Shown here: piece after piece, positions 36,037 through 45,847 of the stretch | Layout: each line of letters starts with the position of its first letter | How positions within the stretch are numbered: position 1 is the stretch's first letter | Source: Bifidobacterium simiiventris | Lineage (GTDB): Bacteria; Actinomycetota; Actinomycetes; Actinomycetales; Bifidobacteriaceae | DNA: 64,000 nt | NCBI RefSeq assembly: GCF_019331715.1 | Contig: NZ_JAHBBG010000001.1 | Span: forward strand, 310,001-374,000 | Direction: 5' to 3' | Position numbers and translations under genes: made by a program | The notes under the pieces: generated by a model | What the model saw: the letters and a program-made list of their open reading frames with translations, nothing else | Told to the model about the DNA's origin: nothing | Database searches by the model: none

Positions 36037-39000
36037 CTACGCATGATGCTTACCTCGCTTTCGGCGAGCGCCGGTCTTGCCGGTGTCATGCAGGTACCAT
36101 GCGGTGCCGAGTCCGAGGATGATCACGGCGAGCATCGCGATCCACTGCGTGCCCGAGCCGCCGGTGTTCGGCATTTCGGTCACCGTGTTCGTCACGGTCG
36201 CCACGTATTCCTTGGAGTCGTAGGAGACGTTCACGTGGTATCCGGCTTCGGTCGGCGTCTTGTCGTAGTCGCGCACCGGGTCCTTGCCCGGGTAGGTCAT
36301 GGCGATCTCCTTGACCGTGTACGTGTAGTAGCGCACGGTCTGCGTTCTGTCCGCGGCCGTGTCGATGAACGCGACCGGCAGTCCGGAGATTTTCTTGCGC
36401 CACACATCGGCGTTGCCAGACGACGCGTTGGACTTGTCCATCACCACGTTCCACGGGTTGCCCTGCTTCGTGATGGTTGCGCATTCGTCCGTGGAGCAGT
36501 CGATCGTCTTCGGGGTCACGGTTTTACCATTCGCATCCGTATACGTTGCGGTGATCCGCAACGTGATCGACTGCGGACGCACGACCTTCGCACCGGCGTC
36601 TTTCCACACCTTCTTCAAGGTGAGGTCCACGGTCTGGCAGCCGTCCAGACCGCACGGGTCCTGGCCGTCGTCCGGTTCGGGCGTGAGTCCTCCGTTGTTG
36701 TCGGTCACCGCCGTGCCGAGCATGAGATCGGCCTGAGCGGCGGACACGTACACGGCAAGTGGTTCGGCCTTGTTCGTGCCGTTCTCGCTCTCGTCGTTCA
36801 CACCGCCCACGTTGTTGGCCATCACGGCGTCCTTGTAGTCGGAGAATTGCTGGATATCGGGATTCGTGTACTGGTTGGCGGTACCGGGCACCAAGCTACG
36901 GGCCAAGTGCGCCACGTCGTACCGGTTGAGATGCAACTTCAGCACACCGCTGGTACCTTCGGAACCTGTGGAACCGGTACCGTCATCCATATGCGAGCCA
37001 AACGTGAACTGTTTCCTGTCCTTGGTGAGCGCGTACGACCAGTTCCACGGCACGTCACGGTAGATGTGGTACGTGTTGCCGTTGCCTTCGATGCCGTACA
37101 CCGTGTTGAAGTCGTAGACGGATTCAAGGTTCGTCTTGCCGGAGAACGGACCGACCAGACCGCTCGTGCCACGGATCGTGTCCGCGTAGGTCATATCGTT
37201 GTTCTCGAGCAACCCCTCGTCGTTCACGGCCACAAAACCGCCGGCGTAACCAGTCTTGAGATCCTTCGTGCCATCGGACTCCTGCGTCGCTCCCCCGCCG
37301 AACACGTCGTAGCCGTCCGAAATGCCCTGGACCAAGGACGTATTGATCTTCGTGCGGTTCGCCTTGATGAGCTGCACCTTGACGTTGTCGACGTCAGAGG
37401 AATTGACACCCTTCTTGGAGCATCCGACGGTGACGTGCGAGTCGCCGATGAAGATGTCCGCCGTGTCGTCCGTATCGTCGTCTTCAGTGCCATGCTTGTC
37501 GAGCGCGACGCCGACCTTCAATCCGAGCAGGTTCACGTACAGCGCATTGCCGTCGGTGAACAGTTCCAGATCGATGAACTCGGTGAGCCGGCCGAACTTC
37601 TGTTCCTTCCAGTCGTCCAGCTTGTTGCCGATGTTCTGGATCTTGTCGACATACAGGATATCGAGCAACGGATTGACGATGTACTTAAGCAGCAAGTCCA
37701 CCAGTGCCGAGTTCACACCGGCATCCACCAGATACGCCTTGGTGGTTTGTCCGACGAAGCCGCCGGCAATTTCGCCGCTGGACACCTTCTTGAGATTCGT
37801 GACCTTGTCTCCGGAAATGCGGGACAGGTCCGCATACCCGACGAAGCCGCCGGCAATTTCGACACCCTCGCGGTCTTCCGCCGTCAGCAGTTTATTGCGA
37901 CCATACTCGGCACCATCATGCGTGGCGGTGACGGTATATCCGGCATTGATTCCGGTCACCGTCGAATCTTCGACGTGCGACCCCCAGATGTCGAGCACTC
38001 CTGCGGTTAAGCCAGCCAACAGGCCGTTCGCGACCTGCGCCTTGCTGGCGTCGACCGTGCCGGACTTGCCGAGATGGCCGATGAAGCCGCCCACGTAGTT
38101 CAGACCGGTGACACTGTTGAGGTTGGTAACGCCGGACTTCTTGACGGAGCCATTGATCAGTCCGCCGCCAAAACCGCCGGCGGAACCGGTGAAGCGGGTG
38201 GTGTCGAGCATGCCGGACTTGTTGGAATCGTGCGCCTTGACCTGGATGCCGTCGGCCACGCCTTTTACTCGACCGTCGTAGATGAACGTGCGGAACGCTT
38301 CGAGCACGCCGACGTTGCCGACATTGAGCAGCTTGAGTACCAGATTCGTGTCCTCAGTGGTGCCGGACGTGCCGCCGCCTACGGAGGCGACGGACGACAC
38401 GTCGGCTAGGCCGAAGAAGCCACCGGCGTACTGGCCTCCTTCGACGGCTCGCAGATCGGATACCGTGTTCTCGGACGGATCGTTGGACGTGTCCGTTGCA
38501 GTGCCAGAACCCTTGGCGGAGTTGCGGTCGCCGAGGATCGCGGCCTGCAGCGAGCCCGCGAAGCCGCCGGCCGTGACCGCATACTTGGTGGTCGCGACTG
38601 CCGAGTCGCCGGTGCCGGTGGCCAGGGTGTACTTTCCTTCGACCGTGTAGCCCCACGCCGTATCGTCCGCGCTCACATGAGCGCCGCGAATGGTCACGAC
38701 CGTGGCCTGCAGCAGGTTCACCAGGTGCGCGGGGTTCGCGTTGTTGATCAGGGAGTTCAGCACGATCTGCAGGAATCCTTCGGACGCGTTGGTGTCCACG
38801 TCCGCGGTCGAGCCGGAGACGGCAAGTCCCACGTAGCCGCCCACGTTGTTGGTGCCGGACACCTTGCGCAGGTTGGACACGTCGGCACGGGCCGCCTTGG
38901 CGTCGCCTTCCAGCTTATTGCCATTGGAATCAAGGTCGCCCCAGATCTGGCCGCCGACCGTCATGCCGACGTAACCGCCGGCGTTGCCGTTGCCGTACAG

Positions 39001-42000
39001 AATCTCGGTACCGGTCACCTTGACCGTCATGCCCTTGCGGTAGCCGACCACGCTGGACGACTTGATGACCGGCACGAAGATCTGTGGCATACCAAGCAGC
39101 GAACCGAGGTCCAGATCGACCAGACCGAGCAGTTCGACGCTGCCGAACTTGGCGACCGAACCGGCTTCCATCGAGCCGACGTAGCCGCCGGCCGCACGCA
39201 TCGCGGTGACGTTCTTGACGTCCTGCGACTGGCCGTCGGTGATCGTGCCGGTGCGCATAAGACCGACATGACCGCCGGCCACACCGGAGTCGCGCAGGTT
39301 CGCGCCCAGCTCGTAGCACTTCGCCAGCGCATCCTTGTCGTTCTTCGCGGCGGCGATGCACTTCTGGCGTGTTTCCGTATCGCCTGCGAACTGGCCGCGA
39401 CCGGCGATCACGTTGAAACCGAAGACGTAACCGTTCAGGAACTCATCAAGAGCAGTCTGATCCGCAAAGGCCTTCGCCTTCCCGGCCTTGGTAACGTCGG
39501 TGAATTCCTTGCCGTATGCACCGTACTTGCCGATGTTGTCGACCCATGTCTGCCACTGGTCGAGGCTCACGTTGCGCAGCGGACCGGTCACACGGGTGTG
39601 TTCCTCGGTCGGGTAGACCAGCTGGAGCGCGCTGACGATGCCAGCGGCTTTCACCAGACCACCGAGAACGGAGATCGTACCGGCATCCGCGGTGTCGGCG
39701 GCTTCCATGAATCCGGTGAAGCCGCCGGCGAGTTCGTGGCCGTAGACGCTGCGGATACGTGCGGCATACGCCTCATGCTGGGTCACTGCGGCTCCGGCGA
39801 TGCTCGACCATGCCTTGCTGTTGTTGCCCCAAACATGGCCACCACGGTTATGGCCGACATAACCGCCAGCCATGCCTCGGCGGGTAGTCGTGTCGGATGC
39901 GGCTTGAGCACGCACTGCACCGCCGCAGATCACGGCATCGGTAGAACTGTTACGGATGGTCGGCACGAAGGTCTGAATCGCGGATGCCGCATTGCTCGCG
40001 TCAAGCAGGAACTTGAACACGTTACCCTTGCCCAGTACGTTGGCGGCGGCACCGGGCTGCATCGTGCCTACGTACCCGCCGGCGGCAACCTGGCCGAAGA
40101 TATAGACGAATTCGTGCGCGTTCGAGTTCTGAATATGACCGCCTTCGATGTCGCCGACAAAACCACCGGCCATGCCAAGCGGATCAGACTTGTTATCCGC
40201 ACCGATATGATCGGCCGCGCTGGAACGCACCGAATAGCCGCCGGTGCCGCCGGTCACGTCGGAATGTTCGATGGTGGAGACGACCACGTCAAGCACGCTG
40301 AGGATCTCCTGCACATTGATTTCACCGACCGTGCCTCCGAGCAGATCAAGGCCTTCGCCCACGGCGGCGGTGGAACCGATGTCCATCTTGCCGATATAGC
40401 CGCCGGCATATCGTGCGGAATCCACGGCGTAGGAGCTGCCACTACCAAGATAGGTATTGCTGATAGTGGCAGCATCGGTCGTTTCCAGATTCTTGGGAGC
40501 CTTCACCGTCGTATGACGCAGCTGCGTGACCGACGACGTGCTCACCTGCACGCCGGAACCATAGCCGATGAAACCACCGGCGGAACCGGCGTTGAGGTCG
40601 GTGGTGCCGTCGCCGGCGAGTCGCTTGGCCAAAACGGTGAAGCCGTAGTCCCCGTTTTCATTCACGGAATCCGGATCGGCGGAAGCAGCCTTGAACGTAT
40701 CAAGGTCGGACTTGACGCCTGCATACAAGATGAACGGTACGTAACCGGAAACGAGGCGCAGCAGGCTGGTGATATCGACCGTACCGAGTTTGCCGAGCAG
40801 GCTGATGCCGCCCTTGCCGGCCGTGGCAAGCGCACCGGACACGACCTTGCCGCCGAAGCCACCGGCATACGCGCCGCCGGTCACATGGTCGATGTTGATG
40901 ACCGCCCACGGGCTGGCCTTGACCTTGGTCTGCAGCTCCTCAAGAGTGGCATCTTCCTTAATCTCGTCGGCGGTGAACACGTTGATCTTGCCGCTTTCGA
41001 AGTTTCCGGCGAAACCACCAGCGATATCACCCTCGACGTAGCCGCCGTTCACATAGGACACAGTTGTGTCCTTATAGTTCGGGATGAGGTACGGCACGGC
41101 ACCGAGCAGGCCGTTGATGGACAGCAGCTTGGCATCCTTCAGTCCCGGCAGCAGACTGGTGTCTTCGGAGTCGTTGATCGCGTCAGCCAATCCGCCGGTG
41201 GTGGAATAGCCGACGAAACCGCCCGCAGTAGCGTCGGCATGCTCGGTATCGGCAGTTACCGACTTGAGGTTGGTCACATGCGCATCGATGGTCTTGGTAC
41301 TGTTGGCCTGACCATAGAAACCACCCGCGTTGTAGTCGTTGGTCTCACCGGCCGTGTTCTTGCCTGTGGCGGTGACGGTGAACCCCGCCCCCACGCCGGC
41401 AACACTCGCATTGCGGACCTCCACGGAGGAATACTTCGCCACCGACAGCAGACCGGAAACCTGAATGAGACCAAGAAGGTTGATACCCTGCGTGCCCACG
41501 GTATCGCTCGGGCCGGTGAAGCCGATATAACCACCGGCTTCGCCCTGCGCCTGAACACCGGCGAGATTCGTCAACGGCACATTCTGCACGTTGCCGCCGG
41601 TTGCGAAACCAATGACGCCGCCGGCATAACTTCCATTCGCCGAAACCGTCAGGCCATTCGTGGCGTCGCCTTCAACGGTGACATTCGACAACTCAAACGT
41701 CGCGAACTGATTGTCGTCGCCGAGCGTGGAGGGAAGATCTTTGAAAGCTTTTTTGAGTTCCTCAGTGATATCCCCGATAACATCATTGATGTTCAGAACA
41801 CCATTGAGCAGCGCCGCAACGGCAGCCGGCTTCAGTGAGCCTGCGACACCACCCGCATATGAGCCGCCAGCCGTCACCGAGTGCGCGCCCTTGATAGATG
41901 TTGAGCGCGGGGCCGGGAACGCGCGCGGATTGTTGTACTTCCACAACGCGAACTTCTCGAGGTGCTCTTTCGAGGAATCGCCGATCACCGTACCGTCACC

Positions 42001-44661
42001 GGCACCGATAAGACCACCCGCGTAGTCTCCTTGAGCGTTCACGTCGATGGTTCCGTCCATCTGCGTGCCAAGAATCGCGGATGGGCTCACGCCAGCAAGA
42101 CTCAGCAGGTCACCGGAATTGTTGGTGTTAAGCGCGTTGCCTTTCAACAGGTTGGCGACGAGGTTCACCACGCTCTTGACCACGGTCTTGCTGGAATCGT
42201 CGGCACTGCCCAGGTCAAGGGCCCAACCGACGGATGCCTTGCCGGTGAAACCGCCCGCATATGATTCGTCTTTATCAGTGTCCTTGTTCTTGGCAGCTTT
42301 CACGGAGACAGTACCGGATACACCGTCGTTCACCGCATAGGAATTGGCCATCGCGCCGGAGAATCCGCCGACGTACGAGATCGCCTGCACGTGGACGCCG
42401 CCCGTGGCAGTCAGCGTCGATTCCTGAATGAGGCTCTGCGGCTTAAGTGCCGACAGTAGATCCACGTCCAACGACTTGAGCAGGCCACCGATCGCACCGT
42501 CACGAGTGACGCCGGCAAAACCGCCCGCATACATGTTCGCTCGAACAGTGAACGCATTCTCGCTGGAAACAGCCGAATTTTCGATGATCGTGCCGGACTG
42601 CATGCCGACAAAACCGCCCGCGAAATCGGAGTCGGCATTGCCCAGGGTGACGCCCGTCTTGAAATTCGTGACCTTGGACCCGGAAATAACGGGGTTGTCA
42701 TATCCAGTAGGAATAAGGCTGTCCAGCCCAAGTACACCAGACAGCAGCCAATTCACCAAATCACCGGCACCCAGATATGGGATAAGGTTAAGGATTCTGG
42801 TCAATAGCTGGGTCAGATCACCCAAAGTACCGGAAAGAACCACATCATATTGGGTGGAGCCTTCCGCATAACCGACGAATCCGCCCGTCATATTCTTGAC
42901 ATTGAAAACCGAGACATTCTCGACCTCGCATGCGACAACATGCGAGTCCCCATAGATACGGCCTGCAAATGCCCCCGTAGCAAAATTGGACGGATTCTCC
43001 GCATGCAGAGTCAACAGTTTCTGAAGATTGAGCTCAATGTGAAGAAGCTTCAGCAGATTGTCGAGAATCCAGCCGAGTCCCTCGGTAATAGTACCCAAAA
43101 GAGTGGCGTTGTCCTTCGCTTTCGAGGACTCGTTCGAGACAGTGACATCGCTGAGTTTTAGATTGGCGACGGTTACACGTCCAGACCCTAACAGCTTGCC
43201 GGCCGCAAATGTCGTAGCGGGCGAGATCGATGCAAAGAAGCCGATGCCCTGCTGATTCTGGGTATCCAGTTCGCCGGTCTGATGAACAACGACATTGCTG
43301 ATGACGGGCTTCGCAACGTTTTCGTCTTTCACGCCAAGGCCATCATCGGCAATCTGCTCAAAAAGATTGCCCTGAGTATCGCCATTCGCAGCGATCGCAC
43401 CAACCACGGTCCCGGAGAACATGAGCGGGATCCAGTTCGTATTGTTTGCGTTCTCTGCGTTCTTGGACAGGTCGATGTTGCGGAAGATGATGTAGTTGGC
43501 TGTGGATGTATACGTCTGACCGGTAACCGCGTTGGACGCCGCAACCTCGGCACCTTTATCGTCAAGAGTGACGTAATGGTATTTGCGATCTCCCACCTTG
43601 GGGAACGCGCCACCGTTGTCATCGCTGTCGGCTTTTTTGTCACGCAACGTCGCGTCCGAATTAAGATCGGCATCGCCTGAATACACCTGAGTCTTTACAT
43701 CAGGAATATCCACCCAGCAATCACGCTTATATGTAATGCCAAGAATGGTCTCCGTGCAACCGTTCTTCTGGTATTCCTCGGTCTCAATTTTCCAGATCGG
43801 CTTGATGACTTTCTTGCCCGAACCGATCGCGCGCAGCTGCTGCTCGTTGCCGATGAGGATGTAGGTTTTGCCGGCGATTTCCTTGGTGACCTGGCCGGCG
43901 AAGTCGCGGCCGTCGAGGGTGGCGTCGGCGTCGGCTTGGGCGGCCGGGACGGCATCAGCGGTGTCGGCGGACTGATCGGACGCGTCGGCTGAAGCCCCAG
44001 AATCCTTGGACTGGCCGGCGTTCGTCTGATCGGCGGACTCGGTGTCGGCGTTGTCGGACGTGTTGGCGTTGTCACCAGTCTGAGAGACATCGGCGCTGTC
44101 GGCGGCGTCATTGGTCCGCACGGTCTTCGTTTCGCCGGAGGTCAGGCCGTTGCCGGAACCGAACACGTTGTCGTTCGTGAATACAGTATTACTGTCGTTG
44201 TTGAACGAGTCATTCGTACTGGTCTGGTTCGCGTTGTCGGCGGCGTCATTCACATTGGTTTGAGTCGAGCTGCCGGCAGTATCGTTCGTATTAGAGGTAT
44301 CGGTCGCGTTGTTGGCGGCTTCGGTCTCGTTCGTGCCGTTCGTATTAGCCGTATCGTTCGCATCGGCCGTCTCGGCGTCAGCCGTCTCAGCCGCACGCGG
44401 CTGGGCGAGCGATTCCGCCGCGGACACGACAGTATTATCGGTCACGACCTTGCCGTCGGAGATGACGGTCACGCCGGAACCATCGATCGAATTGAGAACG
44501 CTATCATTTTGTGCGTATGCGGACGGCACCATGCAGGTCAGCGACAGAGCAACGGTGACGACGGCTGCGACGCCACGACGTAGGTACGGTGACGCGAAGT
44601 CCACGCCAGCCCTACGGCCAGCACGCGTGCGGAGGTTTTCACTCCGGGACTTCCGACTCAT
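36037..44661 (-). CDS. Giant repeat-rich sortase-anchored adhesin / pilus tip protein
   Basis: This is a 2874-residue surface protein. Residues 1-50 are a long signal peptide ending SAYAQ. About 75-240 is Asp/Asn/Thr/Ser low-complexity. A body of about 2,300 residues carries dozens of short repeats ending in AGGFxG or GGYVG (for example YAGGFAG, AGGYIGKMDIGS), resembling GLUG-like beta-solenoid repeats. Near the C-terminus is one Cna-B-like domain (LTLKKVWKDAG to YTVKEIAM), then the sorting motif MPNTG (2830-2834), a hydrophobic helix and RRKRGKHH. The start is one of two adjacent ATGs (44664 or 44661) after GGAAGG. The frame stays open upstream through a G10 tract to a GTG at 44739. First gene of the pilus locus; likely the tip adhesin. 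Confidence 0.88.
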   Translation of the reverse strand: MSRKSRSENLRTRAGRRAGVDFASPYLRRGVAAVVTVALSLTCMVPSAYAQNDSVLNSIDGSGVTVISDGKVVTDNTVVSAAESLAQPRAAETADAETADANDTANTNGTNETEAANNATDTSNTNDTAGSSTQTNVNDAADNANQTSTNDSFNNDSNTVFTNDNVFGSGNGLTSGETKTVRTNDAADSADVSQTGDNANTSDNADTESADQTNAGQSKDSGASADASDQSADTADAVPAAQADADATLDGRDFAGQVTKEIAGKTYILIGNEQQLRAIGSGKKVIKPIWKIETEEYQKNGCTETILGITYKRDCWVDIPDVKTQVYSGDADLNSDATLRDKKADSDDNGGAFPKVGDRKYHYVTLDDKGAEVAASNAVTGQTYTSTANYIIFRNIDLSKNAENANNTNWIPLMFSGTVVGAIAANGDTQGNLFEQIADDGLGVKDENVAKPVISNVVVHQTGELDTQNQQGIGFFASISPATTFAAGKLLGSGRVTVANLKLSDVTVSNESSKAKDNATLLGTITEGLGWILDNLLKLLHIELNLQKLLTLHAENPSNFATGAFAGRIYGDSHVVACEVENVSVFNVKNMTGGFVGYAEGSTQYDVVLSGTLGDLTQLLTRILNLIPYLGAGDLVNWLLSGVLGLDSLIPTGYDNPVISGSKVTNFKTGVTLGNADSDFAGGFVGMQSGTIIENSAVSSENAFTVRANMYAGGFAGVTRDGAIGGLLKSLDVDLLSALKPQSLIQESTLTATGGVHVQAISYVGGFSGAMANSYAVNDGVSGTVSVKAAKNKDTDKDESYAGGFTGKASVGWALDLGSADDSSKTVVKSVVNLVANLLKGNALNTNNSGDLLSLAGVSPSAILGTQMDGTIDVNAQGDYAGGLIGAGDGTVIGDSSKEHLEKFALWKYNNPRAFPAPRSTSIKGAHSVTAGGSYAGGVAGSLKPAAVAALLNGVLNINDVIGDITEELKKAFKDLPSTLGDDNQFATFELSNVTVEGDATNGLTVSANGSYAGGVIGFATGGNVQNVPLTNLAGVQAQGEAGGYIGFTGPSDTVGTQGINLLGLIQVSGLLSVAKYSSVEVRNASVAGVGAGFTVTATGKNTAGETNDYNAGGFYGQANSTKTIDAHVTNLKSVTADTEHADATAGGFVGYSTTGGLADAINDSEDTSLLPGLKDAKLLSINGLLGAVPYLIPNYKDTTVSYVNGGYVEGDIAGGFAGNFESGKINVFTADEIKEDATLEELQTKVKASPWAVINIDHVTGGAYAGGFGGKVVSGALATAGKGGISLLGKLGTVDITSLLRLVSGYVPFILYAGVKSDLDTFKAASADPDSVNENGDYGFTVLAKRLAGDGTTDLNAGSAGGFIGYGSGVQVSTSSVTQLRHTTVKAPKNLETTDAATISNTYLGSGSSYAVDSARYAGGYIGKMDIGSTAAVGEGLDLLGGTVGEINVQEILSVLDVVVSTIEHSDVTGGTGGYSVRSSAADHIGADNKSDPLGMAGGFVGDIEGGHIQNSNAHEFVYIFGQVAAGGYVGTMQPGAAANVLGKGNVFKFLLDASNAASAIQTFVPTIRNSSTDAVICGGAVRAQAASDTTTRRGMAGGYVGHNRGGHVWGNNSKAWSSIAGAAVTQHEAYAARIRSVYGHELAGGFTGFMEAADTADAGTISVLGGLVKAAGIVSALQLVYPTEEHTRVTGPLRNVSLDQWQTWVDNIGKYGAYGKEFTDVTKAGKAKAFADQTALDEFLNGYVFGFNVIAGRGQFAGDTETRQKCIAAAKNDKDALAKCYELGANLRDSGVAGGHVGLMRTGTITDGQSQDVKNVTAMRAAGGYVGSMEAGSVAKFGSVELLGLVDLDLGSLLGMPQIFVPVIKSSSVVGYRKGMTVKVTGTEILYGNGNAGGYVGMTVGGQIWGDLDSNGNKLEGDAKAARADVSNLRKVSGTNNVGGYVGLAVSGSTADVDTNASEGFLQIVLNSLINNANPAHLVNLLQATVVTIRGAHVSADDTAWGYTVEGKYTLATGTGDSAVATTKYAVTAGGFAGSLQAAILGDRNSAKGSGTATDTSNDPSENTVSDLRAVEGGQYAGGFFGLADVSSVASVGGGTSGTTEDTNLVLKLLNVGNVGVLEAFRTFIYDGRVKGVADGIQVKAHDSNKSGMLDTTRFTGSAGGFGGGLINGSVKKSGVTNLNSVTGLNYVGGFIGHLGKSGTVDASKAQVANGLLAGLTAGVLDIWGSHVEDSTVTGINAGYTVTATHDGAEYGRNKLLTAEDREGVEIAGGFVGYADLSRISGDKVTNLKKVSSGEIAGGFVGQTTKAYLVDAGVNSALVDLLLKYIVNPLLDILYVDKIQNIGNKLDDWKEQKFGRLTEFIDLELFTDGNALYVNLLGLKVGVALDKHGTEDDDTDDTADIFIGDSHVTVGCSKKGVNSSDVDNVKVQLIKANRTKINTSLVQGISDGYDVFGGGATQESDGTKDLKTGYAGGFVAVNDEGLLENNDMTYADTIRGTSGLVGPFSGKTNLESVYDFNTVYGIEGNGNTYHIYRDVPWNWSYALTKDRKQFTFGSHMDDGTGSTGSEGTSGVLKLHLNRYDVAHLARSLVPGTANQYTNPDIQQFSDYKDAVMANNVGGVNDESENGTNKAEPLAVYVSAAQADLMLGTAVTDNNGGLTPEPDDGQDPCGLDGCQTVDLTLKKVWKDAGAKVVRPQSITLRITATYTDANGKTVTPKTIDCSTDECATITKQGNPWNVVMDKSNASSGNADVWRKKISGLPVAFIDTAADRTQTVRYYTYTVKEIAMTYPGKDPVRDYDKTPTEAGYHVNVSYDSKEYVATVTNTVTEMPNTGGSGTQWIAMLAVIILGLGTAWYLHDTGKTGARRKRGKHHA

Positions 44662-44722
44662 CATCGCACCTTCCGGTCTTACGAACAACGTTCGCTTCTT
44701 CGTGAATGCGATGCCATGATTA

Positions 44723-44732
44723 CCCCCCCCCC
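44723..44732 (-). promoter_or_regulatory. G10 homopolymer tract, candidate phase-variation site
   Basis: Ten consecutive C on the plus strand are G10 for the adhesin transcript, 58 bases before the ATG pair. In this copy a GTG at 44739 reads through the tract in frame with the adhesin. The tract is also five bases before an ATG at 44717 that opens a 12-codon frame closed before the adhesin start. Slippage would change the frame from the GTG and the ribosome-binding context. Poly-G tracts near the 5' ends of bifidobacterial sortase-dependent pilus genes are reported to switch expression. Confidence 0.75.
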
Positions 44733-44829
44733 GAGACACGAAAACCAGACAAAATCAGTCCAAAAATCTAGCTGCTACGTAGATCAAACCCCTGTTGCGC
44801 AAACGTATTCATTTCACCGATGCAACATT

Positions 44830-44867
44830 TGGCAAGCGCTTGCCATTGGCTACTTATCTTGATAAGT
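44830..44867. promoter_or_regulatory. Two perfect dyads upstream of the adhesin (LacI-type box and a second operator)
   Basis: TGGCAAGCGCTTGCCA (44830-44845) is a perfect 16-base palindrome with the central CG and flanking AA/TT typical of LacI-family operators. ACTTATCTTGATAAGT (44852-44867) is a second perfect-arm dyad seven bases later. They lie about 170-200 bases upstream of the adhesin start and about 330 upstream of ribU, in a 380-base region (44665-45048) with no other gene. Regulation of the adhesin by a LacI-type sugar-responsive factor is an inference. Confidence 0.55.
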
Positions 44868-45048
44868 CAAAACCGTTCGAGACAACTGATATATAAATGT
44901 CAACAATTCACCTGCACACGTATTCAGAATGTGATCTAGGCGACACGCCGTCCCCCCGATTCCCCGATCACCCACCGACCCATATCCCGCATAGCGAACA
45001 CCGCCAGCGCAAAATCCACACTCCCGCGTATACATAGGCACGTAAGTT

Positions 45049-45187
45049 TCAGGGAAGGTGAAAATCCTTACTGGCGGTAAACGCGCGGCCGACACCATAA
45101 CGGCCGTTCAAGCGCAAGCCCGCGACCCGCGCAAGCGGCTGATCCGGTGAGAATCCGGGGCCAACGGTTACAGTCCGGATGGAAGAA
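45049..45187 (+). promoter_or_regulatory. FMN riboswitch (RFN element)
   Basis: The conserved RFN blocks appear in order: AGGGAAGGTGAAAATCC, ACTGGCGGTAA, AGCCCGCGACCCGC, ATCCGGTGAGAATCCGGGG, CCAACGGTTACAGTCCGGAT and GGAAGA. A variable stem (GCGCGGCCG and CGGCCG side) lies between the second and third. The element ends 13 bases before the RibU start, so FMN binding most likely hides the GGAG ribosome site (translational control). No terminator hairpin with a U-run follows. Confidence 0.95.
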
Positions 45188-45199
45188 ACGGAGCTCGAT

Positions 45200-45817
45200 A
45201 TGAGTGTCTCTTCGCATACCACCAACGCCACTTCTACCGCCGCCGGCAGTGCTTCGTCGCGCCCGGACACCGCGCACTCGACCGGCGTGGCCGACTCCGG
45301 CCGCTGGTCCACCCGTCGCATCGCCATGTACGCGCTGTTCGTCGCGCTGGCGATGGCCACCAGTTTCGTGGAGTTCCCGATCATTCCGGGCATCCAGTGG
45401 CTCAAGTACGACCCGTCCGGCATCGTGGCGCTGATCGCCGGCTTCGCGTTCGGCCCGGCCGCCGCCGCGATCGTGAGCGTGCTCGGCTTCGTGCCGCACC
45501 TGTTCATGGATCCGTGGGGCACACTGATGGCCGTGCTCGTCGCGCTGTTCCTCTCCGTGCCGGCCGCGATCATCTACCGCAAGAACCGCACGCGTAACGG
45601 CGCGATCATCGGCCTGATCGTCGGTGCGGTGTGCGCGCTGGCCGTCGCGATCGTCGGCAACCTCATCGTCACCCCGATCTACGCACACATGACCGTCGCA
45701 CAGGTCGCGGCGCTCATCGTGCCGGCCCTGCTGCCGTTCAACCTGCTCAAGTTCGTGATCCACGGCGTGGTCACGTTCCTGATCTACAAGCCGATCACCA
45801 CGCTGCTCGACAAGTAG
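45200..45817 (+). CDS. ribU: Riboflavin-specific ECF transporter S component
   Basis: RibU is the substrate-binding membrane subunit for riboflavin uptake. The 205-residue product has a Ser/Thr-rich N-terminus of about 40 residues, then six hydrophobic segments. It carries the RibU-type signature ATSFVEFPIIPG and LKYDPSGIVALIAGFAFGP (about 60-95). The ATG at 45200 is preferred, with GGAG six bases upstream. The earlier ATG at 45179 lies inside the conserved 3' block of the riboswitch. Together with the FMN riboswitch and the downstream A-A-T fusion it forms a complete ECF riboflavin importer, expected in riboflavin-auxotrophic bifidobacteria. Confidence 0.94.
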   Translation: MSVSSHTTNATSTAAGSASSRPDTAHSTGVADSGRWSTRRIAMYALFVALAMATSFVEFPIIPGIQWLKYDPSGIVALIAGFAFGPAAAAIVSVLGFVPHLFMDPWGTLMAVLVALFLSVPAAIIYRKNRTRNGAIIGLIVGAVCALAVAIVGNLIVTPIYAHMTVAQVAALIVPALLPFNLLKFVIHGVVTFLIYKPITTLLDK

Positions 45818-45847
45818 TCCACGAAAGAACCGATAAACGGTCCGATT

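Noticed and set aside
35727..36089. N-terminal extension of the major pilin reading through the palindromic repeat
   Set aside because: The extension would place about 120 residues of repeat-derived sequence before a perfect signal peptide. A good ribosome site precedes the ATG at 35726.
36025..41838. Long plus-strand open frames (up to 1053 codons) opposite the adhesin gene
   Set aside because: They are antisense shadows of a high-GC repetitive gene, lack ribosome sites and domain signals, and their composition (Arg/Gly/His/Val-rich) is typical of reversed reading.
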